Source of the DNA: Chamaecrista fasciculata
Lineage: Eukaryota > Streptophyta > Magnoliopsida > Fabales > Fabaceae
Direction: 5' to 3'
Assembly (NCBI GenBank): GCA_003254925.1
Contig: QANZ01034327.1
Span: 1-64,000 of the forward strand
Length of the DNA: 64,000 bases
Within the stretch, counting starts at the first letter, position 1. Every line of letters starts with the position of its first letter. Below are positions 22,000-35,673 of this stretch, piece after piece. The notes beneath the pieces are model-generated. The model had not been told where the DNA came from and searched no databases. It saw only the letters and a list, made by a program, of their open reading frames with translations. The translations under genes were made by a program, and so were the position numbers.

Positions 22000-24900
22000 T
22001 TTATCATTATATATATTAAATCTAATTTAACAATAAATATTATTTTTTAACATTGTATATTAGTGTGATGTTTGCAAATTTTAAAAGGAAAATGTTCATG
22101 ATATTTTTAAATACGATTAAAATACTAACATTGTGATATACCTAGTTTAAATATCACATTAATAAAATTTGTAAATCCTTATTAAATATAAATATTTTGA
22201 TTGTCTCAAATAAGTGAATAACTTGGCATTAGCAATTTGAGTGATGTTGAGCGAGGGGGTTCACAAGTCACAACATGGGTCCACCATCACAATTGCCCTC
22301 CCTTATTCACTATTATTACCATATTGCCATTCTCTTACCCTTCTTCATTTCATTTGGTTTGTCTTCCACCACAATTTGTCGGGATGCACGTGACTCGCAC
22401 GCGGCAACGTGGGTTGTGTTTGTCTGGTTCGAATTATTTAGCGCCAAAATCATTACTGCTGCAACCTTAAAATGCTTTTTTTTGGATCAAGCAACCTTAA
22501 AATGCTGAGAATCGCAATCCTCAATTTGAGGATCATTTTGGTATTTACATGTTTCAGATATTGTTTTGTTTTCAATTCAATATAATTCTCAATATTTTTA
22601 TTCATAAATATGTAGGAAAGATTTTGGATTCAATCTTTATATTAACGATATCTACTAATAAAGTTTAAAAAAAAAATTGAGCATAAATGTAAAATTCTTA
22701 TAACATGAAGTCATAAACAAAAAAGGTGTCCAAATGCATTTGTTATATGTTAATTGATCAATGTCCATTATACTTAATTTTTGGTTGTTTGTCTCCTTTT
22801 CAATATTTTGCTTGGATTGATTTAAATTCATTTTGTATTGCATATTTGACTATAATAAAAGAAGAAATTTATTATTTAATTTCTCATTTTTTTTATTGAA
22901 TCAACGATTTAGACTTTTAGTTATTAAAATAGACTACTCAGTTTTTCAGTTAGGACCCGTTAAATTATTTGATAACATGAAAATTAAATGTTGACTTGTC
23001 ATCGTTAAATGCCACTCTAATATCCTAAGACAAAAAAAAACTAGGGACGATAGCCACAACCAACAAAATGACCACCACAAACCAAAATGTACAACCAAAC
23101 TAAACTCTAACTTTCCTCATAGCCCCTAAGCCAACAAGATTCTTGAAAGGAGAACCAACTCCACTTCAAACGACAGAATATCGAACCAGACCAACGCCAT
23201 TTATCACTCTGCCAAATTAGGCGATGCCAACAAGGATATGAGCACAACAGTTTGCCTACCATCAACGATAACTGAATTACAAGATATTAAATTTGAAATT
23301 TTATTTAAGTAACACCAAATTGTTTATCGTTTTAACTAATCTCACATTAATCTCGTTTAATATATTTTGTTATCATTGAAATATCACGTAAATGGTTTTA
23401 CTAATTTAATAATTCAATAACAATATATACTATTTGTTTTTTTTTTTAATATTTTTCTTGAGGAGATTAATTGGTATTTTAGATATTCAGTCATTTCATT
23501 ATTATTTTTAAAACAATATAAAACTATGAGAATTAGAGAATTTAGTCTTCTTCTTTAGTAATAATTACCAAATAAAAAGATTAAACTATTATGACTTTTT
23601 GTTAAACAAATATAGCAAGCACACATGCATGTGTTTATATGTGTGAATTATAGGTTCAAATTAATTGTTTATTTCATAACGCGTACCTAGCTAGAAAGAA
23701 CCAAAATGAATGGTCCATCTCTATGAAATGGTGAAGATAGAAAAGCTTGAAAGTGATGGAAGTGAAATTACCTCAAATAGGTGGAGGATAAATTAGTTGT
23801 AATTAATATAAAATTTTTAATTANGAGGATAAATTTGGGACAGAGTCCCAACTCAAGAGGGAAAGAGAAAATATAGGTTTTACATTTTATTATTTAATGA
23901 GACTTATATTTTCTCTCTCTAACTCTACAAGAAATGTATGAATAAGGAAATACAGGAGATCTAATCTCATTCTCAAACATGATTTTGTTTGGTTTTTTTT
24001 TGTATCTCTTAATTAAACATTTAATCTAATTGATTTTTTTCATGTGTTTAAATAAGTTAATTGATGCTTGGCAGAGAGAAAAAATACACCTACTTAAAAA
24101 AATCAATCACAAAAAAATACACCTTTAAGAATATTTTTTTTTCTCCTTACCTATTTATTTATTATTATTTATGCTATATATAAAAGAGAAAACATTCTTC
24201 TTAACTATCTAAATAAAAAATAATAGAACAAACTAATTATGTTTTAAACTAATAGTAAAATGAAGGTAAAAAAGTCTGGTAATAAAAAAATAAAAATCAA
24301 AACAGAATTAGACAAAAATAAGAATTTCAGCCAAAAGAGAAAAGACAAAAATAAGAATTGTGATAAAAAATTATTATTGAAAAAGGAAAGGGTTATTTTT
24401 ATGTGCGGACGAGAGCAGTGCAACTTCAATTAAGTGGTTGAGGATTAGTTAGCATGCAGGACCACGGTGGTCCTCATGTAGTTTAACATTTCCTTGGTTA
24501 GTGGGTTTGGTGACCACAAAGAACCTTACATTTTAATATAATTACGATATTACCACATACCAACGTTTTTTAAGATGAAGTGTCCGTTTCAACCAACATA
24601 ACGAGAACAATTTGATTATGGTTCTTTTACGAATATAGTAATATATACAGAAAATAATAAAATTTAGAAACAAGTCAATTTTTTTTTTCCTAATTTATCC
24701 TGAGGAGTGAGGAGTAAGGGACTCGTGTTAGAGAGATAAGTTATTAAAATAGTTGTGTCAATGCGAGAATCAATGTCATGTGGCATCTGGCATTTTCTGT
24801 TTTTTTTTTACTCGAGTAGTTGTGTCACAAAGTTTGACTGATAGAATATTATTTTATAATTTTGTTGTTTCTGCAGCGAGAATAATTTCTGCCTTATATC

Positions 24901-26259
24901 TCTTATTTTTAACGAAAAGATTGTTTTTTTTTTGGGCCTTTAACGAAAAGATTGTTGAACTATTCTCCTACCAACTGTTCTTTTTAAAATTAGACATCTT
25001 TTTTTTTTAATAATTTATAATATTTAAATTTTGATGATTTTTTTATTATTATTATAAAAAAAATTTGATGATTCTAAACCTTAACTAATATCTACGTTAA
25101 CTTTAAACTTTAAAGACATGAATTGGAAATTAAAGAGAAGAAAAGAAGTTAGAAAGAGCATTTTTTTTACTTGTACACATAATTAATTAGAGATGAGAAG
25201 AAACACTCAAGTCTAAAGGGGTACCCCTCCAACAAAATAAACAGATGAGAAGAAAATTAACATAAATGCTCTTAGGTGATACAAACTTCAAAGTACACAT
25301 CATTAATCAGGGAAACCTTAATAACATTTTTAAGCATTTGTTATTAGGTTCTCTAATAAAATTAATAGTAGAGGATTTCCAGAGAAGATTTTTCCACCTT
25401 CAGCTCACCTTTCTCCATTGAAAAAAAAAAACAAAAGAAGCTGAAATATTTAATTAAAGTAGTATACGGTATACCGTAATGCTCATTTTCAAGCTGTAAG
25501 ATTATATACATACTGTTCGCTTAAACAGAAAAGGGTTCCAAGTGACCAAGAAAATAATAAAAATTGATCCCAATACCAATCAACACATGAAATTCTCAGT
25601 AACATAAAAAGAAGGAAAAGGAAGGCAGAGTGTGTGAACTATCAAGTACTTACATTAAGAGATACATTCCCCTTCTTTTTATGGGGACCAGACCTGCAGG
25701 CTGCAGCACACAGCTTTCAGATATTGAATCCAGATATTGCACTTATTCTTTTTCCACATAAGCTATTCATGTAAGATATAAGCAATATTACAGTGGCAAT
25801 AGTAGCTGTCACATTCAGTTTATCAAGAAAATGAAAATGTGTGGTATCCCAAGAGAAGTAAAGGAGAAAGGTAAAACCTCACCAGTTATGTTTTCTACTG
25901 CCAAGAACCAAGCAAAACAAATACAAATTGGAAGCAATCCCCAAAATGTTTTTTTGGGGATTTTTCCCTGGTTTGTTTGGATTGCTTTAAGATTTCTGTT
26001 GTTTTAACAGGATTATAGATAGTATTTGCAAAGAAAGGATTAAGAGAAATTATATACATTAAATCATACAATACTTTTGCCTCTATTTCTATACAAACCA
26101 TACATCCGAGAACAGTTCTTTCAGTATTAACAAACAAAGATGACGTATTGGCTTTGATTCAACTATGATTACACATATATATCTATGGTATTTACATATT
26201 CTTTATATAGAATAGGAGAATATATAACATTCAGTGATTAGTATGCATCTGTCTGAACT
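22000..26259. other. Intergenic region without a recognised gene
   Basis: More than 4 kb of AT-rich sequence between the USB1 fragment and the 2H phosphoesterase gene. The N at 23824 marks a contig join. Poly-T and poly-A runs are frequent. The missing USB1 exons would have to lie here or in the preceding 2 kb, and I found no reading frame resembling them. Confidence 0.5.
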
Positions 26260-29200
26260 TCAGGCTCCAGAGCAGCCAAATTTGAACTTTCGAACATTCA
26301 TTCTTCCATTCAGTACAAGGGCAAGCACATCATACTCCTCCACGTACCACAGTTCAGATACCGTTGCCTGAATATATATTTTCAGGAAATGAAAAGCTAC
26401 ATGAGAAATAAAAACCAGCAGATCCTATAGCAAAACATTAAATTCAAGAACATAAATAGTGGCAGAGAGAAATCTTTCCCACATCATAATCTGATATGTT
26501 GCTACAACTAGGGGGAAAAGAAAAAAAAAAAGAAAGAAATTCACCCCTCTGGAATCTCTCCCAGTAATGTCAATTGCTTCTAGACTGAAGATTGAGAGGT
26601 GCATTTCTATGCAAATGCAGACGATTGATTTCCCTAGTGAAAACTGTTGCTACCATGTAAGCATCATGCATTCATGCCCTTAGTAGAAAGTAGAAATATT
26701 AGGCAACCTAATTCCATCACATATATACATGATTCCCCCAAAATGATCAATTCCAACATTTACTACATTTCGAATTTTATTGCCATAGAAATTATACAAC
26801 CACACACCTCAAATCCCCGAATCTGACCATTAAGTCGACTAACTAGCTCATGGAAGATTTCAAGTTCTTTCGAAGTTTTATCCAGCCCCTGTGTGCCACA
26901 AAACTCAAAAGGTAAATAAAAGAAAAAGAGAGTGAGGAAGGGGGAGCTGATGAAATCATATTGCAAAAGAAAAAAAAATTGCAACTAAGTTCTCACAGGG
27001 AGCATCACAAAAAACAACCAATTTACGATTGCATCCATCTCACAGCATATAACTGGACTAAAGTCAAATTCATGTACTTCTTAAATTTTTGTTATTTTGT
27101 CCTCTTGGTTTTTGATAGGCCCCCATTACTAAATACATACAAGAGGAGGGGTAGGAAAGGTAAAACTCAGCCCAAGGTTGTTGGACTGGAAATTATGGGA
27201 GAGCCCAATGGGAATCAGAGTAGTGGAGAGGCAGAAAAGAGTGCTGACTAGTCATTACTGCTGTACGGGTAGTTTGTGTGTGCACGGCCACTATGGGGGT
27301 TATTTGTGTAGGAAAAAGCTGTAGAGTGAGGTAGGCAATTGGTAGGCTTGTGTGGGGAGAGTACTGGCCTCTCGAAAGCCAGCTGAGGGGTCTCTATTTG
27401 CATTTCTGTGTTTGTGTTCTGTTCTAGGTTGTGTTTTCATCCCTGTAATAGTGTCTTGGCCATCTCCAGACACCATTTTGGCTGTGTTGTTTATATATAT
27501 TGCAGGGGTTCTATCAGTTTTATTTTTTTTTTATTTTTTTATTTTACTTGAATACAAACTGACACTATCTTTCCCAAAAACAATATGATGCAAGTGCACT
27601 GGCATAACAACTATTAGGCTATAGACAAACACATTGATATCCAAGTTAGTTGCAAATGCAATTTTAAAATGGGAGATGATATCAGCCAGCATATAAATCC
27701 CAAGGTAACAAAATTTCAACAAATACTGAAGATGCGCAGCATAATACCGTAGGCAATGATTTAGGTGGACCCAAAAGCCTTGCAAATGATGTGTGAAGAA
27801 TTGCAGGATCATACTACAGAAGAAAGAAAATGGCAGATTAGCAAGCATCACAAAGCTAATAAATTTAGTATCTCAGTGTCTTACATGATTTCAAATCACA
27901 ATTTAAATAAGTTACGAAAAATTTTCCACATAAATTGGAGAAAAAATTCAATATAGATCAATAGATCATTAGCACTCAACCAATTTGACAAAATATAAGC
28001 AGACTAAGTCCAACAGCTTCAACTTCCTGTATCCTACACCTTGCTTAATCTTAAGAGGGAGATGAAATGGTGATGTGAACTTTCTTTTTGGGAAGATGAA
28101 CCGAGCAAAACATAACTTTGTTGCAGACTGCCTCAAACAAGTGAAAATGTAAACTGACTAAGGTGCCTGTTGTAAATTATAACTGGCAGAATCTTAACAG
28201 GACATTCATATTAATGGAGTCACAGAGGACATTGCATTCCAGTCTCATGTAGGGAAACAGCCCAAATTTCATAACCTAGGGCTTCCAAATTTATATATGA
28301 ACAAAGGAAGTTGTAATTATATATTGAAACCTTATAAGGTAATCTCATCTAGGTTGCAATAAAAAAATTAATAAAAATGAGTAATCAATGGTGCTTACTA
28401 GTTGCTTCTCTGGTGCATGTGGAAGCACACTACGCAACTTAGCACGAATGGTTACAGGATCAGTCCCAGAGGGTACCTACAGAACACACATAAATCATTA
28501 GCCAGGCTTGAATAGAAATACATTTCAACACAATGATCCCAGCTATATATGGTTTCAACTTTTTACACATATAATATATTTTTTTGTATGAACCATGGGT
28601 ATCCTCCACTTATCCGTTTTAATGGTATCTCCATTCGAGCCGAGTAGGATCACAAAGGTGGAAAAACTCTCCCACCAAGAATTTAATGTAGCTGATGCAC
28701 ACATTGACAATTTCTATAATTGGTTGAAAAGCTCATGAGTTACAGTAAAAGGAAGGCTACAGAAATTTATCTACACCATGTTTGACTTTAGAAGCATGAA
28801 TGACAAATAAGTTTTCTAGGTGAAAATGTTTCTACATATATATATATATATTGCCAACATCAATTAAGCTAACAAGATAGGATAGATTATATGATTAAAA
28901 ATGCTAAAAGCCTCTAACTTCTTAAGGATACTAAAAACCAAAACCTTGTAAAATCACTTTAAATTTTGACACAATAGTTAGTATATCAAACTGCTTTATG
29001 TATATATGAGATGGAAGGAGAGAGAGGCGGAAAGGAAGAAAAAGGTGAGACTTTCCATTATAGAAACTAACCTGCCAGCAACCTAGAAGTACACCAGTTG
29101 AAGTCAAAACCACCCAATCCAAGACAATATTCAAAGGGCAAAGTGTCCCAGCAACAGCTTGCACAGCCGATACTTCAGCCTCTATCTGCAAATAAATGAA

Positions 29201-31118
29201 GCTCATGAGTTTGATCAGCACAAAGTCAAGAAGAAACAGAGGAATCCAAATGTAAATTTACCTCTTCTTTGGTAGCAGGTACAGGTACTTGATGTTCGGA
29301 CATGAAACATGCTAAAGCGGTACAGACTAGGATTCTGAAACCAGATTGCTAATTGACACATTTAAGAATTCCAATAAAAAGAAACAAGTTAGGAAAATGG
29401 TTCACAAAAGATATGTATAAAAAAAAATTCCTTATAAACAGTTTCTCAAGCTACAGGTTGGTCCAACTGTACTTACCTTTGTCAAAGTATGGATTAAAAA
29501 TGCTTCTAACGGCTTCCCTGTGTCATATGAACCTTCCCTGTGTCACATATCACCATATGAATACTAAACGCCACCATTAGGAATCAGGTTGTTAAGTGGA
29601 TGAATTCTATATCAAATCCCAAGTAGCAACTATATCAATTCTTCTGCACAATGTGACACTATTTAAAGTATATAACTAAATATTATATCTTTTAGTCTAA
29701 CTTTATGCAATAATAGCTTTATATTTATCCCAAATTTTTGTTTTGTTGCTGTTCGTACTGCAGAAATCTCTCCCACGACTCAGGGTAAAGTATGATACAA
29801 GACCAAATCTCTAATTTCTTTTTCCCAAGCTTAGCAGATGTTCTCTACTTTTAGATGCAACAGAGCTATTAATTTTCCAGAAAACACTAGCTCGGGTTTC
29901 CTTGAACAGCAACATTGATATACTAAGCATCCTGAATTTGTTAATGGTTTATGCTCTGAAAGTTCCCAATATGTTAGAGTAAAACAAATTTCTAGAGATT
30001 ATAGGATGTTGCAACTTTAATCATATCAAGGAAACAGCAGCTTTTTAAATGACTGGTAAAAAAATATGATCATTTCAAAACCATGTACAAGGTCGAAAGT
30101 TATGACAGCTTAATAATATCATAGACATATATACATGATCATGAGTAGGAAATCAAGAAGTAAGAAACAGTAATGCTTACGCAATAGGCACTGAAAAGTC
30201 AGTGCTCAAATACAGCACATTAGCTCGTACAGGAGGATTTGCGGGCTGCACACAGGAGATTGGCCATAAATGACAGCTCATAAAATTCAATAATATCAAG
30301 TTAACTTCTTATGTTGCACCTTCAGAACAGGTGTTACTGATCCATCCTTCAGGGTGAAGATATCTGAAAGAGACAATGACTGAGAGGTTTCACCATGTTT
30401 CAGAAAAGCAGCTCCATGTTCATCCAGATCTCTTGCCATCTTCTCGTACAATTGTGCTCTTTGTTCCGTGTACACATTTGGATAATCTGATTCAGAAACT
30501 TCCCAACTAAGTATCAGTATTCACATTGACATTTTATCAAACACACACATGAATATGGACATATATCTCCACTCAAAATCAGATTGGATGAAAACGTCGA
30601 TTAAAGATTCTCAAAGGATCATCTCACTATAGGATGAGAAAGTTAAGCAAAAAAATTTAAAAAAAATGTGAAGTTGTTTTAAGAGTTAAAAAAACTCAAC
30701 AGAGCCAAACAATTAGCAACTTCAGAACTTACATTCAGTTCCAGAAAAAAAAACTCAACTAAATATAAATCTAATGGGTGAGTCCTATTTGCATTCACCG
30801 AAATGCAATAATCTATCCAGCAATTCAGGACTTCTTAGGAGATTCTAGTCAACCACATAATCTACTCCATCCAGTTGAATTACTTATAAGTTCTACGTAC
30901 CGAAATTATAAGAACAATAACTTCTACATAAGAATGGAGTGCGGCTTATATGGAGCAAATGTCCACTTCATCCGAAATGACGAATCAGCATGAAACAAAG
31001 ACCTAAAACGAAATCGAACAATAAGGGATTCAAATCAAGCTTCACATGGTGGCAAGGAGAAGAATAATTTACCTGAAGAAGTTGATTGAGTGGAGTTTGA
31101 AGAGTTGTGGAGAGCCAT
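26260..31118 (-). CDS. 2H phosphoesterase / RNA ligase-cyclic phosphodiesterase family protein, with frameshift
   Basis: Ten exons: 31118-31073, 30486-30320, 30245-30181, 29517-29477, 29348-29262, 29185-29072, 28476-28399, 27813-27748, 26888-26808, 26367-26260, all GT/AG. The sum is 853 nt; adding 2 bases gives a 284-residue protein. It starts MALHNSSNSTQSTSS, continues with YPNVYTEQRAQLYEKMARDL and TDFSVPIAEAVRSIFNPYFD, then AIWFQNPSLYRFSMFH, HQVPVPATKEE, LCPLNIVLDWVVLTSTGVLL, AILHTSFARLLG and WYVEEYDVLALVLNGRMNVR. The HTS in ILHTSFARLL fits the HxS/T signature of 2H enzymes, and from memory the order matches Arabidopsis At3g28140. At 29301/29300 the frame breaks: SMFH and EHQVPVPAT are out of register by two bases. 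A deletion allele or a consensus error both fit. Without repair the protein loses its 3' half. Its substrate is not known to me. Confidence 0.8.
27110..27530 (+). repeat. Possible LTR-like insertion in an intron
   Basis: Within the 860-bp intron between the last-but-two and last-but-one coding exons of the 2H gene lies a block of different, GT-rich composition. It starts near TGTTGGACTGG and ends near GGGGTTCTATCA. TG and CA ends with a CCTGTAATAG motif hint at a solo copia-type LTR. I found no target-site duplication and the call is weak. Confidence 0.25.
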
Positions 31119-32486
31119 TTTTGAATGAGCAGAAGAAGAAAACAAAGAGAGGAGAGAGATTAATTCTACCGTTCAAAGGTAACAGCGACTTCCATCATCA
31201 CCTTCCTTATTTTCATACTTGATTTTTGCCTTTTTGGCTTTCATACACGATACATGCCTCAACCTCATTTTCAGATTCCTAATTAATTACACTCACCCAA
31301 AAAGACAAATTTCTGTACAATATCACATAACCCCTCATAATCTGAAATTACGAAATCTTCGTAAGATTTCTAAGAAAATAATAAATCTTAGTAATAATTA
31401 TTTTAATGAAAAGACATAAATTTTTAAATAATCACTGAGTACTGGTCAGTGGTCAACCCCGTTTCCCTATGTCGTTTCTTTTTTTATCCTTCTCTATTCT
31501 TTGATTAGTTGTTGGTCAAATATTCAAACTGGTCATAAATATATATCTTTAAGTTCATTTTGGTCTTAAAGGTTTTTAAATGTTCAAATTGGTCCTAAAT
31601 ATTGTCATTTAGTTTTATTTTGGTCTCAAATTAATATAATAATATATGTGATCATATCTCACTCATTTCAAGTTTGAATATGACGAGTCTAGAATTATAT
31701 GTTATTTTTTACAAATATTTTTTCTACCTAGTTGAAATCATTAGCAAACGATGTCAAAAATTGGGTCCTGCAAGTGAGGTACTCATTTCCTAGTAATCTC
31801 TCTTTTGTTTCAAGTCTGGATGTGACGGATTCAGAGTTACGGGTTACTTTTAATGAGTTCTTTTTATGTCTATTTAGAAACGTCAATAAATGAAATCAAA
31901 TCAAGCTCAAAAATGGGTTTGGGGCCAAATATTGAAAAAAATTATGAAAAATTGGTCACAAATTTCAAGTCCGATCTCACCTTATTTGCTGACGTTCTCA
32001 ACTAGCTAGGTAAAAAGAGACTTGTTAAGAGTAACTCATAGCTCTAAACTCGTTGCATTTGAACTTGAAACTTCGCTTGTTTGACCGTGAAACAAACATC
32101 CCACTTTCAAAACTCAATTTTCAAGAAATAAAATTTTTCAATAGCAGGATTGATTTTAGTTTAGATTTATTTCTATATCTAATACTTAATTATTTTATTG
32201 TGTAAATGCGATTGAAAGATTCTCTGGACAAGTGATACAATTGTCTACTTCAGATTAATAAAAAAAAAAAACTCTAGAAATTAGACGGAAAACACACAAA
32301 AAAAAAAGATTCAAAATTCAAATCTAGCATATAGATTAGGCTCCTTTGTATTTTTTTTCTTAACTCCTGACAGTTTTAATCTCTTTTGGATTTATATTTT
32401 AAAAAAATCTTTATTTACTAAGCCTACTATATATTACCTTATTTATTACTAATATTTTGTAACATAAGTTACTTTATTTTTTAATA
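31119..32486. other. Upstream region of the 2H gene and diverged foldback debris
   Basis: The first few hundred bases should hold the promoter of the minus-strand gene. From about 31500 to 32130 the sequence contains 'AAATTGGTCCTAAA' and 'GACTTGTTAAGAG' blocks related to the interior of the MULE MITE at 48422-48840, but without clean ends. Confidence 0.45.
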
Positions 32487-33132
32487 GACAAAAGACCATT
32501 TCGTGCACCTAACGTTTGGGGTCAGTTTCAGTTATATCTCTAACGTTTGTTTTGTGTCAGTTATACCCCAAATGTGAAACGTTGGTGTCAATTATATTTT
32601 AACTTTAATTTTTTTGGTCAAAGTCCTATTTTGGTTCCTCAAGTTTGCTCAAAGTTCTGTTTTGGACCCTCAAGTCTCTGGCGAACTTTTCGGCGAGATA
32701 CACGGCGGCCCCGAACTACGAAAACTCCTAATCCAAGGTTTTTTTACCTCTCGAGTTCAATGACAGCCTCCATTTTGCGAAAAAATGACTGGAAAGTCAC
32801 TGAAAATTACATAGACGCCGAAAAATTACACAATCGTCGAAAATCATATTTCTGGTCATTTGTTCGTAAAATGAAGGCCGTCATTGAACTCACGAGGTCA
32901 AAAACCTTGGTTGAGGAGTTTTCATAGTCGTCGGGGCTGCCGTGTATCATGCCGGAAAGTTCGTCGGAGACTTGAGGGACCAAAGCGGAACTTTGAACTA
33001 ACTTGAGAGACCAAAATAGGACTTTGACCCTAAAAAAATTGAGGTTAGGATATAATTAATACCAACGTTTCACATTGGGAGCATAATTGACACAGAACAA
33101 ACGTTAGGAGCACGAAAAGGGTCTTTTTTGCC
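32487..33132. mobile_element. MULE-type foldback element with perfect 9-bp TSD
   Basis: The ends are GACAAAAGACCATTTCGTGC and the complement of GGCAAAAAAGACCCTTTTCG. The arms are palindromic nearly to the centre. The flanks are TTTTTAATA at 32478-32486 and TTTTTAATA at 33133-33141. The 646-bp element is closely related in its arms to 18172-18725. The centre (about 32680-32940) holds GC-richer inverted text with no recognised protein. Confidence 0.88.
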
Positions 33133-33141
33133 TTTTTAATA

Positions 33142-34643
33142 GAAAAATTAAAATGCACAAAAAATTTGTAATTTTTAATTACGGTGTAAAATATTTTGAA
33201 CTTTAAAAAGGACTACTCCTTAAACTTTAATTTTATTTTTATAAATAATATCTTTTAAATTTGTTATTAGATTCTCAAATAAACTTATGATATATTATAA
33301 AAATTTTGTGAATAATCAATAATAATAGAAAAATAAGATTATATATATTTTTTACATAATTAGTTATAAAAAATAAAGAATATAAATTAAATTTATGATC
33401 ACTTATGATTCAAAAAATTATATAATAAAAAAATATAAAAAAACCTTATTTAATTTGTTGTCAATAACTCAATATATATTTTCCTTGTACAATGCCATAT
33501 GTTGTTGGGTGGAGCAGGCATCCCCACTTCGAATAGTGTTTTATTGCTATGGCATATGCATTATAGTTGCATAAAGTTTGGCACTTTTGGCCTACACAAT
33601 CTGTTATATATATATATATATATATATGATATAATCTAATGTCACAATTTGAAATGATCAATGATGTAAATTAAACTTGAAATAATATTGTTGATGAAAC
33701 TGTGTGCATGCTTTAATTTCTTCAAGCAGTTTCATCATATTTATTTTAGTGGGCGCAGTAAATTCCAATGGGCCTCTAATAACTATATATTACTCCATGA
33801 TCTCCCAACATGTCCATGCAAGGTGCAAACCTTATACACGTGTATATATATATATATATAATTCCACTGTGACACACAAAACACAAAAATATTAATAGAG
33901 TAGCATGCATGTGTTGGTGGGTCTACATCTAATGTTGCTTTATGTCGTAACCACCAACCTGTAGGCTAAACGCCAGTAAGTAGGCACATGGTGGTGCATC
34001 CATGTATATATATGTATGTTTCATGCATTCTCAAAAATCCATAGCTAGCTAGCTATATAGAGAGAGAGAGAAAAAACTAAGAGAGATTTTCTGGGCCCAA
34101 ATCACCAGGAATTAAGCATAATATGTATGGGCCAAATTAATACAATCTGTTGCACTCTCTTAATTAGCAGGCAATACTTCATGCGTGGCAAAATCTAGAT
34201 TAGCTTTAACCATCACAAAAATTTAGTGTGGTCTAGATGCTCCAATCAATCTTACCATTTTAGGATATGAGATTTCCTTCGGGACCATTAATTCCTCTGT
34301 TGCGATTTGTACCATATATTAGATTCAGATGCATGTGATGATGAAAATACAGCTGATCCTTAATTACTATGATGATATATATATATATATATATATGGGT
34401 TTGTATAGCCATTGTGTAGTCGTTATGTCGCACAAATTATTGAGGAAAAATGTCTTGCATTGCTTCCTCATCATCAGATTAACCTTCTGGTTTTTTCTGG
34501 TGCAAATTAAGTCAAATTAAGCCTATCAGATCAGCTTATATTTTAATTACCCTACTACGTACGTACTGTGCTATATATGAATCTATATTAATTAAAAGCC
34601 GCATGATTTTAATTTGTCGTTTTTTCATCTTCTCTAACTGTTA
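33142..34643. other. Intergenic AT-rich stretch
   Basis: No gene is recognised. TA microsatellites occur near 33604-33627, 33842-33860 and 34376-34395. Confidence 0.6.
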
Positions 34644-34652
34644 TTAATATTT

Positions 34653-35459
34653 GGCTTAAGTGCACTTTTAGTCCCATAACTATGACAAAGGTTTCATTTT
34701 GGTCTCATAACTTTTTTTGTTGCAATTTTGGTCCCATAACTATGACAAAGGTTTCATTTTGGTCCCATAACTTCTCAAAAGGTTCCACCGTTAGTCCCTT
34801 GGTGAATTCCATCCATATTTAGCCGTTAAGTATGACGTGGCATAGTAACTAGGATCATGATGTGGCAAAATAAGATGAAGTGGACTGAAATAGGATCTAT
34901 ATGCAACATATTAAAACTTATCTATACCCAACCACAAAATATACAAAGAGTGGTACTGACAGGGACCAATTTGGTGGGGAAGAAGAGACTTCAAGCAGAA
35001 GGCGCCGACGAAGTCGATGGGATCCTCAGCCAGAGTCGAACGACCAAAGCGGCGGCGACGGCGAATCGGGAAGCGGAACGAGGAAGAGGAAGTCCCGTTG
35101 GGCTTACGAGGAAGAGGAAGTACCACTCTTTGTATATATTGTGGTTGGGTATATATAAGTTTTAATATGTTGCATATAGATCCTATTTTAGTCCATTTCA
35201 TCTTATTTTGCCACATCATGATCCTAGCTAGTCACTATGTCACGTATACTTAACGGCTAAATATGGATGGAATTCACCAAGGGACTAACGTACGGTGGAA
35301 CCTTTTGAGAAGTTATGGGACCAAAATTGCAACAAAAAAAGTTATGGGACCAAAATAAAACCTTTGTCATAGTTATGGGACCAAAATTGCAACAAAAAAA
35401 GTTATGGGACCAAAATGAAACCATTGTCATAGTTTTGGGACCAAAAGTGCACTTAAGCT
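34653..35459. mobile_element. Pack-MULE with long TIRs and perfect 9-bp TSD
   Basis: The ends are GGCTTAAGTGCACTTTTAGT and the complement of AGCTTAAGTGCACTTTTGGT. The two arms (about 34653-34956 and 35120-35459) are inverted repeats of roughly 300 bp each. An exact TTAATATTT flanks both sides (34644-34652 and 35460-35468). A 163-bp GC-rich block unlike either arm sits in the centre and looks like captured host gene sequence (see the separate entry). Confidence 0.9.
34957..35119 (+). pseudogene. Captured fragment resembling splicing factor 1 (SF1/BBP)
   Basis: The plus-strand frame reads [13 protein letters not shown], then [20 protein letters not shown], then [19 protein letters not shown]. 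The paired SRWDP and RKRKSRW motifs correspond, from memory, to the N-terminal region of plant SF1, the branch-point binding protein of the early spliceosome; that region bears the tryptophan motifs bound by U2AF65. The fragment begins and ends exactly at mirrored GTAC junctions with the element's arms. Only about 54 codons are present, with no start and no KH domain, so it is not a functional SF1 gene. Confidence 0.72.
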
Positions 35460-35673
35460 TTAATATTTTAACTCGTCGGATCATGCGTTCGTTGCGGACA
35501 TGCTGAGAGAGATTATCCTTGATGTCAAATTTGAACTTTTAGCTTAATGTGTACTTTTTTTATATATGCTTTTGACGATCTGTAACTGAACTCATATAAT
35601 TGTGTAAAATTACTGAGCCATCTCATCACTCCCATGCATGCATAAATGATGGAGTTTGGTATAAAATTATAAA

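Noticed and set aside
28931-29221. 96-codon minus-strand frame at the 2H gene
   Set aside because: It is exon 6 (29185-29072) with read-through into both introns; the exon is kept, the frame is not.
34857-35253. Several overlapping open frames on both strands sharing MMWQNKMKW starts
   Set aside because: Mirror-image frames produced by the Pack-MULE arms; only the central SF1-like segment has protein character.
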